A stretch of DNA of 64,000 nucleotides from the NCBI GenBank assembly GCA_021234535.1, contig CM037843.1, positions 40,239,200-40,303,199 on the forward strand. Direction: 5' to 3'. Positions 38,475 through 49,080 of this stretch are shown piece after piece (the first letter of the stretch is position 1; each line of letters begins with the position of its first letter). Under the pieces are notes generated by a model that saw only the letters and a list, made by a program, of their open reading frames with translations, was not told the origin of the DNA and did no database searches. The position numbers and the translations under genes were made by a program. Source of the DNA: Stichopus chloronotus. Taxonomy: Eukaryota > Echinodermata > Holothuroidea > Aspidochirotida > Stichopodidae.

Positions 38475-39724
38475 CAACAGGCATAGGTATATACAAACTC
38501 GTCAGTCACCATCAGCTTGGGACTCTAGCTTGGTCTGCAGAGCTTTAGTTCACTTTCAGCGATGTCTTCACCTATTCACCAGATTCGCTCCCTCATTGGA
38601 TCCCTGTCTCCCGATCTGATGATGAGTGACCCCAGAGAGGTTTCATGGACAGAATAAGTTGATTTAGAGCAGTTAGTCACAGATATCACTTATCAAATTT
38701 CAGATATCTTTTTTTTTTTTATTAAAAGATGACAGAAGTCATAGAAAAGTCATGTAATTCAGAACAGACTGCTTGTGCGTTAAGAGTTAAAAACATTTAG
38801 TTTTTATCATGATAGTTGCGACATTATTCTTGGATCAAATCCTCCTGTGTTTGGTCATGGAATATTCATGTGAAGGTCATAAAATAGGCATGCAAAAAGT
38901 CATGACATTTTATTTTCCTTCAGGTGCAGGAACCTTGTCACACTTAGATCTGATTGATGGCTTGAAGTCAAGTATTTAAAAGCATCATCATGTTGTAAGG
39001 CACATTGGTTGCAGTGCAACTTGGTTGAAAGTCATCAGGCAGTTCTGACAAAGCTGCACACAGACAAAAAAAAAGGTTCTTTTGTCAAGGGTTCATACTT
39101 TCTGGAGAAGACACAACTTTTAGTCAAGAAGTACATCATTTTAAATAGAGTTGTGACTGTAGGTTACACATATCTTCACTGAAAGGGACAATTGCTTGTG
39201 AACCAGCTTCTTTCATGTATCCTGGTGGGTGTTGTCATACTTGAGGAAAGGGGCGAGGCAAAGAAATGCACTTTTACTCTTTCTGCAGTTTGCAAGTGCA
39301 TGTAAAAAATAATCTAAGGGTGACTCTTTTGAGAGCGTCCATTCCGTTTGCACGGACCAACGTTGCGCGATTCATTGACCTGAGGTTTTCTTTGAGTGTT
39401 AAACAATTTTCTGAACAAATTGGGTTTGTTAAATAATGAATTTTTGAAACAGAAAATTCACTTCATGTCACTCTTGGGACTTGAATTGATATCACTACCC
39501 ATCACTCTAACATCAAACTCCAAGACAAGGCTAATGCCTTATCGAGATCGGATTATCTTTTGCTCTCCTTTGTTTCTCCTTACTCCGCCATTTACTTTTG
39601 AGTCGACAGGCCTGCTCATGACGCGGGAGAAATGGGCAGAGAAATAAGAAGAAAGAGGGGAAAAAAATAGGAAAAGTCAAAACAGGCAAATGAAAAATTC
39701 TCAAGAAGAAAAAAAAGGGAGAAA

Positions 39725-40020
39725 AGAACAGGGAAGACCTTTGAAATTTGGGTTGGGGGCCATCAGGGTAGTGTTTTTGGATGTGAGATTATATTTGCGA
39801 TATTCCATCTGGCAGCCCGCTCGGAAGGCATCTTCCGCAGGGACTGTGGAATTGAGACTGGAGACAGGCTCTGATCAAGCAAATTTGACAATCCCCCACT
39901 TGAATTCATGTCTGGGTTTTTTGACAAGGGCCATTTGGTGCCCACAATATTAATTAGGGTAGCTTTCTCTTTCATTCTCCATTTCACGAGCCGCCGGTCT
40001 CGTACATCAGCCATAACAGA
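39725..40020. promoter_or_regulatory. Candidate conserved intronic element
   Basis: This is about 300 bp of complex, repeat-free sequence between purine-rich simple DNA (39650-39730) and AT-rich intron. It contains ctgatcaagcaaatttgaca and a TAATTA homeodomain core at 39951-39956. Overlapping frames on both strands show no domain. It is among the stronger composition-based enhancer candidates here. Confidence 0.3.
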
Positions 40021-42094
40021 GGGGGGTAATGTCTGCTACTGAGCCTTGACTTCTCTTGGCCTCATCAGTCCCACGATAAGGTTAGGTTTACAGAGACAGG
40101 GGTGTATAATGATAATGTTGCAGTGGTTGAGTAGGGCAAAGTTGAAAACCATTGAAGAAAATATGAATTAGTCTTGATATCCATACCAATTGCTACGTTT
40201 GCTTACTTCCAAAAACCAATTTAAGTCATATGAAAAGAAGTAACTTCAAAAATAGAAAGTGAAGTTTGGTTTTAAAGGAATTTAAACTTAAACCTCTTTG
40301 GAGTGTTCCATATAAGGCTGTGTGATACAAAAGGTGAAAGAGATAGGAGCCAGCCACCTCTGCTTTCAAGTAGTATTTCAAGTCCGTAGGATATTGGCCT
40401 TTTGAAGAAACTCAGGAATGAGAGGAAGTGGTCTGTTGCTACCACAAAATTTTAAACAGTGTTGGACTGCCTTCAACATCAAATTCAATTAACGTCTGCA
40501 TTCTAAAGAGGCAAATTTAGGGGGAATTGAAGGAAAAGTTTAATTTGTGATGAAGAGGAATAGTTTGAAACTTTTTGGCAAGACTTTTTCATCAGTATGC
40601 CTTCTGATGTGATTTTATCACTGTCTGAACACAGACAACTTTTTTCCTTTTAAAATTTTGAAAGTTGTAGCCTCAGGGTAAGAAGATCTTCTGTTGACCT
40701 GTGACCTTTGTCCTTTTCCACCCCTTAAAAGTCCCTGACACCTGGTTTTATTTTGTGTCTTTTTTGGTGTTTTTCCTATTTGTCTAATTGCCCCAGGGAA
40801 ACCACCAGACACCTAAAACTATTATTTTAGTTTGCTAGCAGAACACAATTTAGTATGAGTTTGACTTTGCCTGCCATGTTAGTGCCCCAAATCTGATTTT
40901 GTTGTAGCCTGTGACCCTAAAACCCAAGATCTGATTACAGAGCAGTAACCCTGAACCCCTCTCCCCCCCCCCCCTAAAAAAAAAGAAGGAGGGAAAAAAG
41001 AGAAAGAAAAAATCAGAAAAGAAAAATATTAGGTATTAGCTCACTGATAAGCAAACCATTTAATGCTGTAACCCCAGCTGTGAGGGGTACTCTTGTTCCT
41101 GCATGCTACTGCTCTTACCAGCCACGAAATAATTTGGGAAAGGTTGTGAATTGGACTGTCTGCCCTCTGGCCCTTTCTTCAAGTTTACTACAAGATTACT
41201 TCTAAATTCCCCTCCTGTGAGGAAGACAGGCAGGCATTGGGACATTTTTATATTTTCAAGAGGAGACGGATGGGGGGGGGGACTATTTGTAGATCTTCAT
41301 GTTTAGCCTATTACCCAACTGGTAACTTTCTTCCGTTAAGGCTGACCAAACAAGATGGAGGTGGGAGTTAGGAGAACATTTAGGAGGACATTTGCTTGTT
41401 TGCCCAGAAAAGCGAAACATGTTTTGAACCTGTTCCCATCTCCCACCATTTCAATTGGTGACATAAGTTGTTGATTGTAATGTAAATCTTGATCCATGGA
41501 AGTAACGATTCATCATTGATGATGCAAATGTTACAGCCCACAATATCAGTGTGTGGATGGTGGAATGACCAGTGTTGTTAATGGTGTGGATGAAAATCAA
41601 TGGCTTTTTGTGCAGTCATCAACATTCTCATAACACCTTTTCATATTTATTTCTGGTCACTAACTGTGTAACATATAAAATTGAATTGGGTCAATTCATG
41701 CAACAAATATTGAGAATTAGTTATAGCTCTTTTGCTTTCCATTTGCAATTGTTGTTAAACTCTGTACCACAGTGCTTTTTTTTGGGGGGGGCATAACCCA
41801 CCTGTGGGTTTTCATGCACAACCCACTGGGCCTAATTCCCATGAGCTATTCATGTCACATACTGTAACCGTCAGTGAGGCTGTCATGGATCATCTTTATC
41901 AGTATATGTAGGGGTTGACAAAGGTGTTTGAAACTTTCCAAGTGAGATATTTAGTCTTAGTTAAGCGTTAGTCATCAAAATGGAGATGCTTGGAGATTTC
42001 AGGGATTTTGGTTTCGATGAAATTGTAACCTTTGTAATCATGTGGATGTATGTATATATGTATGAGTGTGTGTATGTATGTTTGTAATGCCTAT

Positions 42095-43085
42095 CTTGTA
42101 AACACGATATCTCAAGAAAGGAAGATTGCACAGACCTCATATTTGGTATGTGGGTGTACTGAATTGAGTACTGAAGAAGCCTGTTGTTTTGTTCGAGGTC
42201 AAAGCTCAATTGGGGTCAACAGTGATCAAAAAGTGAAAACCTTGTAAACACAATATCTCCAGAAGGGAAAATTGTGCAGATGTCATATTTGGTATGTAGC
42301 TTTACCATATTGAGTGCAATAAGCCTATAATTTTTGGTAGAGGTCAAAGATCATTTGGGGTTAATGGGTCAAATAGTGAAAACATAATAAGCACAGTATC
42401 TCCAGAAAAGAAATTTGTATAGATCTTATGTTTGGTTTGTCAGAGTATTTAATTAAGGACAAGAAGCGTATTGTTTTTGGTGAAGGTTAAAGGTCATTTG
42501 GGTTCAGCAGTGAAACCTTGTAAACACGATATCTCAAGAAGGGAAACTTGTACAGATCTTACGTCTCTTATGTGGGTAAACCTAATTAAGGACAAGATGT
42601 CTATTGTTTTTGTGTAGGTCAAGGTCATTTTGGGACTTAGTAGGGGTTAAATAGTGAAACATTGTAAACATGATATCTCAAGATAGAGATCTCATATTTG
42701 GTATGTCGGTAAGCCTTATTGGGTACTAGAAGCCTGTTGTTTTTGGTGGAGGTCAAAGGTCATTTAGGGTCAATATGGGGTCAAATAGTGAAAACTTTGT
42801 AAACAATATCTTAGGAGGAGAAACTTGCACATGTGTTATATCTAGTAAGTGGGTTATCTTATTGAGTACAAGAACCATATTGATTTTGATGGAAGTCAAA
42901 GGTCATTTGGGGTCAACAAGGGTCAAAATGTGAAAACTTTGGAAATGCAATATCTCAAGAATGAAAGCTTATACAAATGTTATTTTGTAGAGCTACCTTA
43001 TGGAGTATAAATATCCTATTGTCAACCTGGTAGACAGATACCTCAAGAAGGGAAGCTTGCACAGATTTGATATGTGGTATGAGCC
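42095..43085. repeat. Eight-unit minisatellite (about 134-146 bp unit) with AGGTCA repeats
   Basis: Unit starts, marked by cttgtaaacacgatatctca or variants, lie at about 42095, 42241, 42383, 42517, 42661, 42795, 42937 and a diverged, shortened one at about 43029. Each full unit then has a caga-tctcatatttggtatg block, a ttgagtac-agaagcctattg block, and aggtcaaaggtcatttgggg-type sequence before the next gtgaaaa. The aggtca half-sites are spaced as direct repeats, including a perfect DR1 (AGGTCAAAGGTCA) at 42750-42762. Units differ by perhaps 15-25 percent by eye. Confidence 0.9.
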
Positions 43086-44039
43086 GAAGCTCTTGGACAT
43101 CGCTGTAGTATGCAATTATGCATGTTTGAATGGATACCTACAGTATCAGTTATCATCTTTGGTCAGCAGATGTCATATATATCTCAATTGGTGATATGGT
43201 ACATTACTGTAATACTACAAGAACCAAACCTATTACACTTTACTGCCTTGAGTATGTCAGATTCACAAAAAAAAAAAAGTTTCATAATGAATTCATGGCA
43301 ACCACAATTCATTTGTGCGTTCTTTTTTTTTCTCATTATCTTAGGACGTACTCCACATGTCCCCCTGCCCTGTATCATTCAAATACTCCAAAGAAGCCCT
43401 TATTTTTAATTTGCATGAGTAAAATAAGTAATTTAAAAAGTAAAATAAAGAGATATCAACAGAATTGTAACAATGGTGACACATATATGTATGTATAGCC
43501 CGTGTGATTCTGGAAACACGAGCTTTGATTCGAAGTCTGACGTGTACTTAATAAAGAGCAGTGCTTTTACCCACGAAAATTTATGGTACTAGATTGGAAA
43601 TAATCCTGTTTAATTGCGGTACAAAATAGTTCAACAAATACAAATTTGTTGGCTAAAAGTGGGGATCTTTCATCCACAACCAAATTATACCACATTTGTA
43701 CTATAAGCAGAGGTACGATTTTTAACTTCAAAACCATTGTGTACCCGTGAGAATTGTAACCTTCCTTGGATAATATGGTACTTTTACTCAACAACTGAAG
43801 ACTTGGTGTCAAGCGTGGTTAAGATTTCAAAAGTAAGAATTATTTCTGGTAACAAATTTTTAGTATTTGATATAATGAAATGTGTAACTTTTATATAAGA
43901 TATTAAATATTTCAGTGAATTTTAAAATGGACAGTCATTGAGCGATGGTAAATTTTGGTCCACGATGCATCATTCCTGTTCTTGAATAATTAACCTAATG
44001 GTGTCATAGGCTTAACTGATGTTTTTTTGTGAAGTTACT

Positions 44040-44346
44040 CTCTGTCTCCCTAAAATCATTACAAAGCCATATCCTCTGGCTGATGTTACATATGTGTCTG
44101 TGCTAGAGAGTCTTTTGCTCGCAAAAGTGGCTCGCAGCCCTGACGTCACTCGCTGGACAGAGGAATGCACGGCCCCTTGATGGAAAGTCACGCCGTGGGT
44201 CGGTGCACAGAAATACTGGTTGCCCTCGAGATTCAAACATTTTAAGAATGTCTTCATGATCAGTGATGGCAGAAGCCCATGATGCTGTATGTATTCTTTT
44301 ATACTTCATGTCCTACAAAATGGCTGTTTGTTTTCATTTCACACAG
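44040..44346 (+). promoter_or_regulatory. Complex sequence directly upstream of the homeodomain exon, with CRE palindrome
   Basis: The 300 bp before exon 44347 are non-repetitive and GC-balanced, unlike most of the intron. They contain a hairpin, cttttgc-tc-gcaaaag (44112-44127), and the full CRE/ATF palindrome TGACGTCA at 44141-44148. The last 30 bases are the pyrimidine tract and acceptor (tgttttcatttcacacag). The region could be a conserved intronic enhancer or a splicing-control element. No coding frame joins it to the exon. Confidence 0.35.
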
Positions 44347-44504
44347 ATGGAGGCTTGGATGGGGGCTTAGAAAACAGCATCGGGTCCGGGGATGGCACGG
44401 AAGAAGACGATGACGAGAAGGCTGCCAGGAGGCAAAAGAAGAGAGGCATTTTCCCCAAATCAGCTACAAATATCATGAGAGCGTGGTTATTCCAACATCT
44501 CACA
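44347..44504 (+). CDS. meis: Meis/homothorax exon: acidic block and first half of TALE homeodomain
   Basis: This 158-bp exon completes the split codon (G|AT, Asp) and encodes 52 further residues. [15 protein letters not shown] comes first, then an acidic run EEDDDE, then the basic arm [12 protein letters not shown], and then helix 1 and the TALE region up to [16 protein letters not shown] proteins are three-amino-acid-loop-extension homeodomain transcription factors. They bind TGACAG and partner with PBX and HOX proteins in the nucleus. [12 protein letters not shown] marks the MEIS rather than the PREP class (PREP has RSWLFQHI). The donor is CTCACA|GTAAGT, on a codon boundary. One residue is unusual: FPKSATN has Ser where MEIS1 and Drosophila Homothorax have Val. 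Identification is certain; only the organism is not. Confidence 0.97.
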
Positions 44505-46169
44505 GTAAGTCGCATATTGTAATTGTTCGAGCCTGCCTCAAAGTTACCTCATTTTTCCATTTCTTGATGATCAGGGAGTCAGCATTGTGGTTGGCTTGTT
44601 ACAAGTGATTTTGCAAAATTAGGTCAGGTCAGCATTCAGTCAGCCTATAGTATAGGCTCTGTACAATATAATACCACTTTTAGTAAGGTAGGGGGGTGTT
44701 GGGGGATGCAGGAGAGGGAGTGGGAGTGGGTATTAAAAAATGTTCGCTTTGAAGGTTTGACGGAAGCAAAATTATATCCAGTCCTGTCTATAATTGTTTA
44801 GTGGTATCCTCTGAATGGGTAGCCTTAGAATTATAGTGATTGCATGTGTACTGAAGAGCCAGAAGGATAAGGTTGTGTTTGATCTTTACTTTTTCTCTGT
44901 TTTTAAGTACATGCGAGGTACATGTACATGAATCGACTGCGTCTTTCAGTGAACAAAACTGACAGTATAAACTACTTTGAAAAGCGATGGGATCGGCATA
45001 AAAACAGTAAAAAACAGAATTCATCATATTATCACTTGAAAATTAATGGTTTATACTAAAAGCACCTACATAATGAATATGCAACAGCAAAGGTCTCACT
45101 GATGTATGGAAAACATCCTTCACAACTTGTGGCTGCTTGCTTGGTATTGGAAATTGCAGTATTTGGTGAAAGGAAGCACTGTATTTGCAAATAGCCTGCA
45201 AACTGATTACATCATTGCAACATAGCGATTCTGAGTTTGACTCACTGAATATTCAATAGTTCCCATTAATTGGCTTATTCAAAGAAGCATGTGGTTGATT
45301 TGAATGGAAACTGTCAACCACTACATTTATCACATTTTTGACACTTTTTGTTGTTGTGTTAGAAGAATTTGAAATCATATGACAGAATCAACCACCTGAA
45401 ATCTATTTATTTTCCCCAATTGTCTAAAATTGTGCAATTAAAAGCCTTAGCAAACTTTTAGATAGAAATTTCAATGTTTTTAGTTTTTTGCAATAACTTT
45501 AAGCAGCATGACTTTGGGACAAGGATCTCAGTTTATGTCAGTAACATTTGTTTTCTGCTCTGTAGAAGGAATTTCTGTTTCTGCCTTCCTTTGTTTTGGA
45601 ATTTTTGTTTTGTTTTTGATGGAAGTTGAACATAAATTCATGGGAGGTACTTTGCCTTTGCCAGTATTGTTGGCTGATTTGCTTTTAAAGTGCTACCATT
45701 TTGTATATGGACACTTTTAGTATTGAAAAAACCTTAAAGTGGAAGGCAGGCGATACACGGACATGGCAGGTCAGATGTGGACCTCCCACATCTTGCGTTT
45801 CTGGACTTGGAAGCTATACATGTACACTAAAACTGTTATTTCAATGGGAATACCCAGAAAAATATTACTCTGCTGCTTGTCTGTGAGAAAAATTTGGTCC
45901 ACCTTAATCACCCCATCCCCCTATCTCCCCTCACACAGGCATTACCCAATACCTATTACCCAATACCTACTACCCTTTTCATCTCGAATTTCAGCTTGAA
46001 TCAGCAACCAATGACTCTTACTGGCATCATACTAGACAAAAGAAATTGCTCTTGTGACCTAAAACAACAGTTTGACAAGCATTAGCCCCATTCTGTTGTA
46101 TTTTTTCATCAGACCTCCAACACACAACAAGCATAAATTGCTGACAATTTGTAGTGACTGCTCTGTATA

Positions 46170-46540
46170 TAGGTAAAAGAGGACTGATTTATATAGAGCT
46201 GCTGCTACCAGTTTTACCGACCCATCACTCATTCACCCCGCTCACCATGAGCTTCCCCCTCGGCCCACTTGCTCATAATTCTCTGTTCAATTAGCTTCCT
46301 TTACAGCCTATAGTCTTCAGCCTAACCCCCAATGAGTTTATATTTGGTCGGGGAATTACAAGTTATGAAACAAACCTGTCAGGCAGGGTGCCCTGGTGCT
46401 ATAATTATCACCTGTGTTGGCAGTGGTGTCATTTCTCCATACAACCTCCTGTCATGCCCAATAGTGACACACAGGCTGACAGCAAAGCGACAGACTTGAT
46501 AAATGTGGATGGAGCCCTCAGTGTATTCCTTCATAATACA
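46170..46540. promoter_or_regulatory. Candidate regulatory element with clustered TGACAG cores
   Basis: A complex, repeat-free stretch. TGACAG, the MEIS/TGIF core site, occurs at 46477-46482 on the plus strand and at 46376-46381 and 46449-46454 on the minus strand: three copies within about 107 bp. The nearby sequence ctcattcaccccgctcac and the even composition fit a conserved element. Autoregulation by MEIS is possible but is inference. Confidence 0.33.
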
Positions 46541-47314
46541 TAGCTAATGGGAATTTCTGTTTCTTTACTCGTATTTTGGTGGATAAACATCTACTAGTGC
46601 TTGATTGGTTACTTTAGAAAAAAAAAAGATCATTTTTTTTTTTTTACTGTATTTTAATTGTTTAAGGTAGTAGACTCAGTCAGTGAAGGACATGTTATAC
46701 TATTTAATGGGTGAATGACTGTCGTAAAGAAATCTATGCCACAAAACAGTTTTGGGGCTAAGTTCAAAACCAAAGGTTTTCAAGTATTTTGTGTAATAGA
46801 GGTGATTATCATATATACATTTAAGTTATTACAGTTAGAAAACTTAAAAGGTGAAGAATTTGCCACTGAAGTAAAATTACAAAACTCCAGGTGACAGTAG
46901 GTTTGAATTGGGTGCTGTGCAGTCGGTGTATACCCACCCATTTCATTCAGTGTTGTCCTGCAGAAAAAGTTTTTAAATTTGCCTGAACTCACATTGATTC
47001 TTACTTAGTATCAGACTGCACATGGGGTAAAGTTTGATTGTCACAATTGACTTTCTTAGTTGAGGAAGGGGGGGTTGGGGTCAGGGGACATCGAGGGGAA
47101 GGAAATGGAGAGGACGGAGATTGAAGGAAGGGAGAAGTTAAGGAATAGTCCATTATCAAAAATTAAATTTTAAATTAATCTCAATAGAGGCATCTGAAAA
47201 TGCATGTTATCATCTCAAGGAGTAAATGTTACCTGAGTTTTGGCATGTGAATGTCAACAGGTGCCTTGAGGCAAAAGAGGTCAAAAGTTTAATGTGGCCA
47301 TGTGTGGAATGACC

Positions 47315-47383
47315 TTTTGGGGGGTTCCTTTTTGGGGGTTCCTTTTTGGGGGGTTCCTTTTTGGGGGGTTCCTTTTTGGGAGG
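47315..47383. repeat. 15-bp tandem repeat with G-runs (possible G-quadruplex)
   Basis: Nearly five units of ggggggttccttttt. G-runs of five or six lie at about 47319, 47334, 47348 and 47363, with a broken one at 47378, separated by nine or ten bases. Units are almost identical, so the expansion is young or a candidate length polymorphism. Confidence 0.95.
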
Positions 47384-48599
47384 TTGAAGTTGAGAGGTTG
47401 GAATTGGAGGTAGGTTTGCTAAAATAGAAAAGCTTTGAGAACTTTTGGAGAGTTTCTCTGTTCATAATTGAGCAGTGTTTTTAGGGTTGGCAGGTGATGT
47501 TTAGACCTTTTCACTAACCCGTTGCAGTTCCATCATTTTGCTTCCTAGGTTGTATGGTGGAAGAGGTCTTGTGAGGGTTTCCCTTCACTCTGATGGTCGT
47601 TACCTCTGGTACCCAAGTGTGCTTTTTATTAGATGTCATTATGTTAGATTCAAACAGTGCAAAACACCAAGTGTAAATATATGAACAGACACGATATATA
47701 TACACACACACAACACGACACACTGAAATGTGATGCAAAAATGTGCAATTTGACTAAGCCACTGCAAGTCAAAGGTACTAAATATGAAAATTATTTAAAA
47801 GGGTACCATACACTTGATTGGGGAAATGGTCAGTCAATGTGACGGTCATTTTTTACCCGATTGACCATACGCTCACCTCAATCCCTGGACGTTCTCTGAG
47901 TTCATCAAATAAGTTCAGGGCACTCAAAATCCGAATTAACTTACCCCCAAAACTGTTTTGCCTATTCAAAAATTGAAAGGAGGGTTGGTATTCAGGGGCT
48001 GGGGAAGTGACCAAAGAAGATGAGGAAAGGGAAATCAATGACAAAATGAAAGAAAACAAAACCCGGTAATGGTATCTGGCTCTGAAGTACCTGCATTGAG
48101 AGGATTGAAAACTCCTCATCAATATTTGCATGTCAGGAAAGGAAAATTTGCGATATTAAATCTTGTCAGAATCTGGCAGATTGGAGAACCTGTTTACTTT
48201 AACCTCTTAAAACGACTTTTATGGTTTGATTGGAGGGGGGGGGGAGTTAAAGAGAGAAAGATGTAAAATCAATCCACATATTCAATCAATATTTAGGTAT
48301 GGGGGGGGGGGGAAGAGAAAGTAACACACTCAATTGAGTGAGGCTCAAATTTCCCTGGCAGCCTCTGACATCTGGTGAATTAATTACGAATTAAATTGTG
48401 TTTTTGGAATTTGGAGACAAACAAGTCAATATCCATCTCCCTGACTTTTCCTTCTTGTCCAATTGACTCAGAGATTTTCATCCAAATTTTGATGCCTCCC
48501 TGAAAAGAAGAAAGGAAAAGTTAAAAAGGGACCCAGAAAAAAAACTGTAATTTCTTTTGCTTTAATGAGCGACATACTTGGTACAAAACTGCTTCAGTT

Positions 48600-49080
48600 T
48601 GTGTAAATTATTTTGTAACTTGTTGTCTGTTCCTTGGGAATTTGCCCCTCACAGGCAGAGCTGCTCCCATTTTATGCCCCTGCAGAGATCGATAGTCACA
48701 ACGAGCATTTCTTGTGGAGATGTGAAAGCAGACGTTTAGAGCAGGCAGGGCACTGTAGAGAGCTGCAAGGCATTTTAAAGGATCATGGAAAGCCACACTA
48801 GAGATGTATCACTGAGAGCCTCCTCCTCCATCATTTCAATTTTCAAGCCATTAATGTTGGTATTTTGCCGACCCCTCTGTGTTTTCAAAATAAACCGATG
48901 CCTATGGTAATGGCAGTTTTTGTCAAGTTTACTCGCTCCAAGCAATGGTAAACCTCCAGCGAGGGTGGAACAACCAAGGCCTGACTTCATTCTATTGTTA
49001 CAAGCTCATTATGGCCATTCCAGATATTATTTTTGAAGCTCACCTGGGAAGCATAAAACATGAAATGATAACGGTAAGGC
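48600..49080. promoter_or_regulatory. Candidate conserved intronic element
   Basis: This is almost 500 bp of balanced, non-repetitive sequence (from tgtctgttccttgggaattt to gataacggtaaggc), framed by AT-rich DNA and G-runs. It includes ccattaatg homeodomain-like cores near 48848. Short minus-strand frames lack any recognisable domain. The call rests on composition only. Confidence 0.28.

Larger units (their letters stand above)
8375..44346 (+). other. Large Meis intron (about 36 kb, phase 1)
   Basis: The intron starts GTAAGG and ends ttttcatttcacacag. It separates the linker exon from the first homeodomain exon; the phase-1 position just before the GDGLD-like block matches the vertebrate MEIS intron as I recall it. 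It holds the repeats, mobile elements and candidate regulatory stretches listed separately. In the gaps between them (notably 10351-12474, 12666-16445, 21141-25148, 25200-30780, 36891-38430 and 38475-42094) I see only AT-rich sequence, homopolymer runs and short frames with no recognisable product. Long poly-G or poly-C runs occur near 11642, 20963, 26742 and 40960. Confidence 0.9.

Noticed and set aside
38238..38619. Frames with repeated TDRQ or SVCL
   Set aside because: Translation artefacts of the CAGA microsatellite.
41400..41440. Second hammerhead/PLE-like word (gcgaaacatgttttg)
   Set aside because: No CUGAUGA box or stem II lies upstream at the right spacing, and no GIY-YIG frame is nearby.
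44103..44309. Minus-strand frames just upstream of exon 44347
   Set aside because: No recognisable protein; the region is better explained as complex non-coding DNA next to a splice acceptor.
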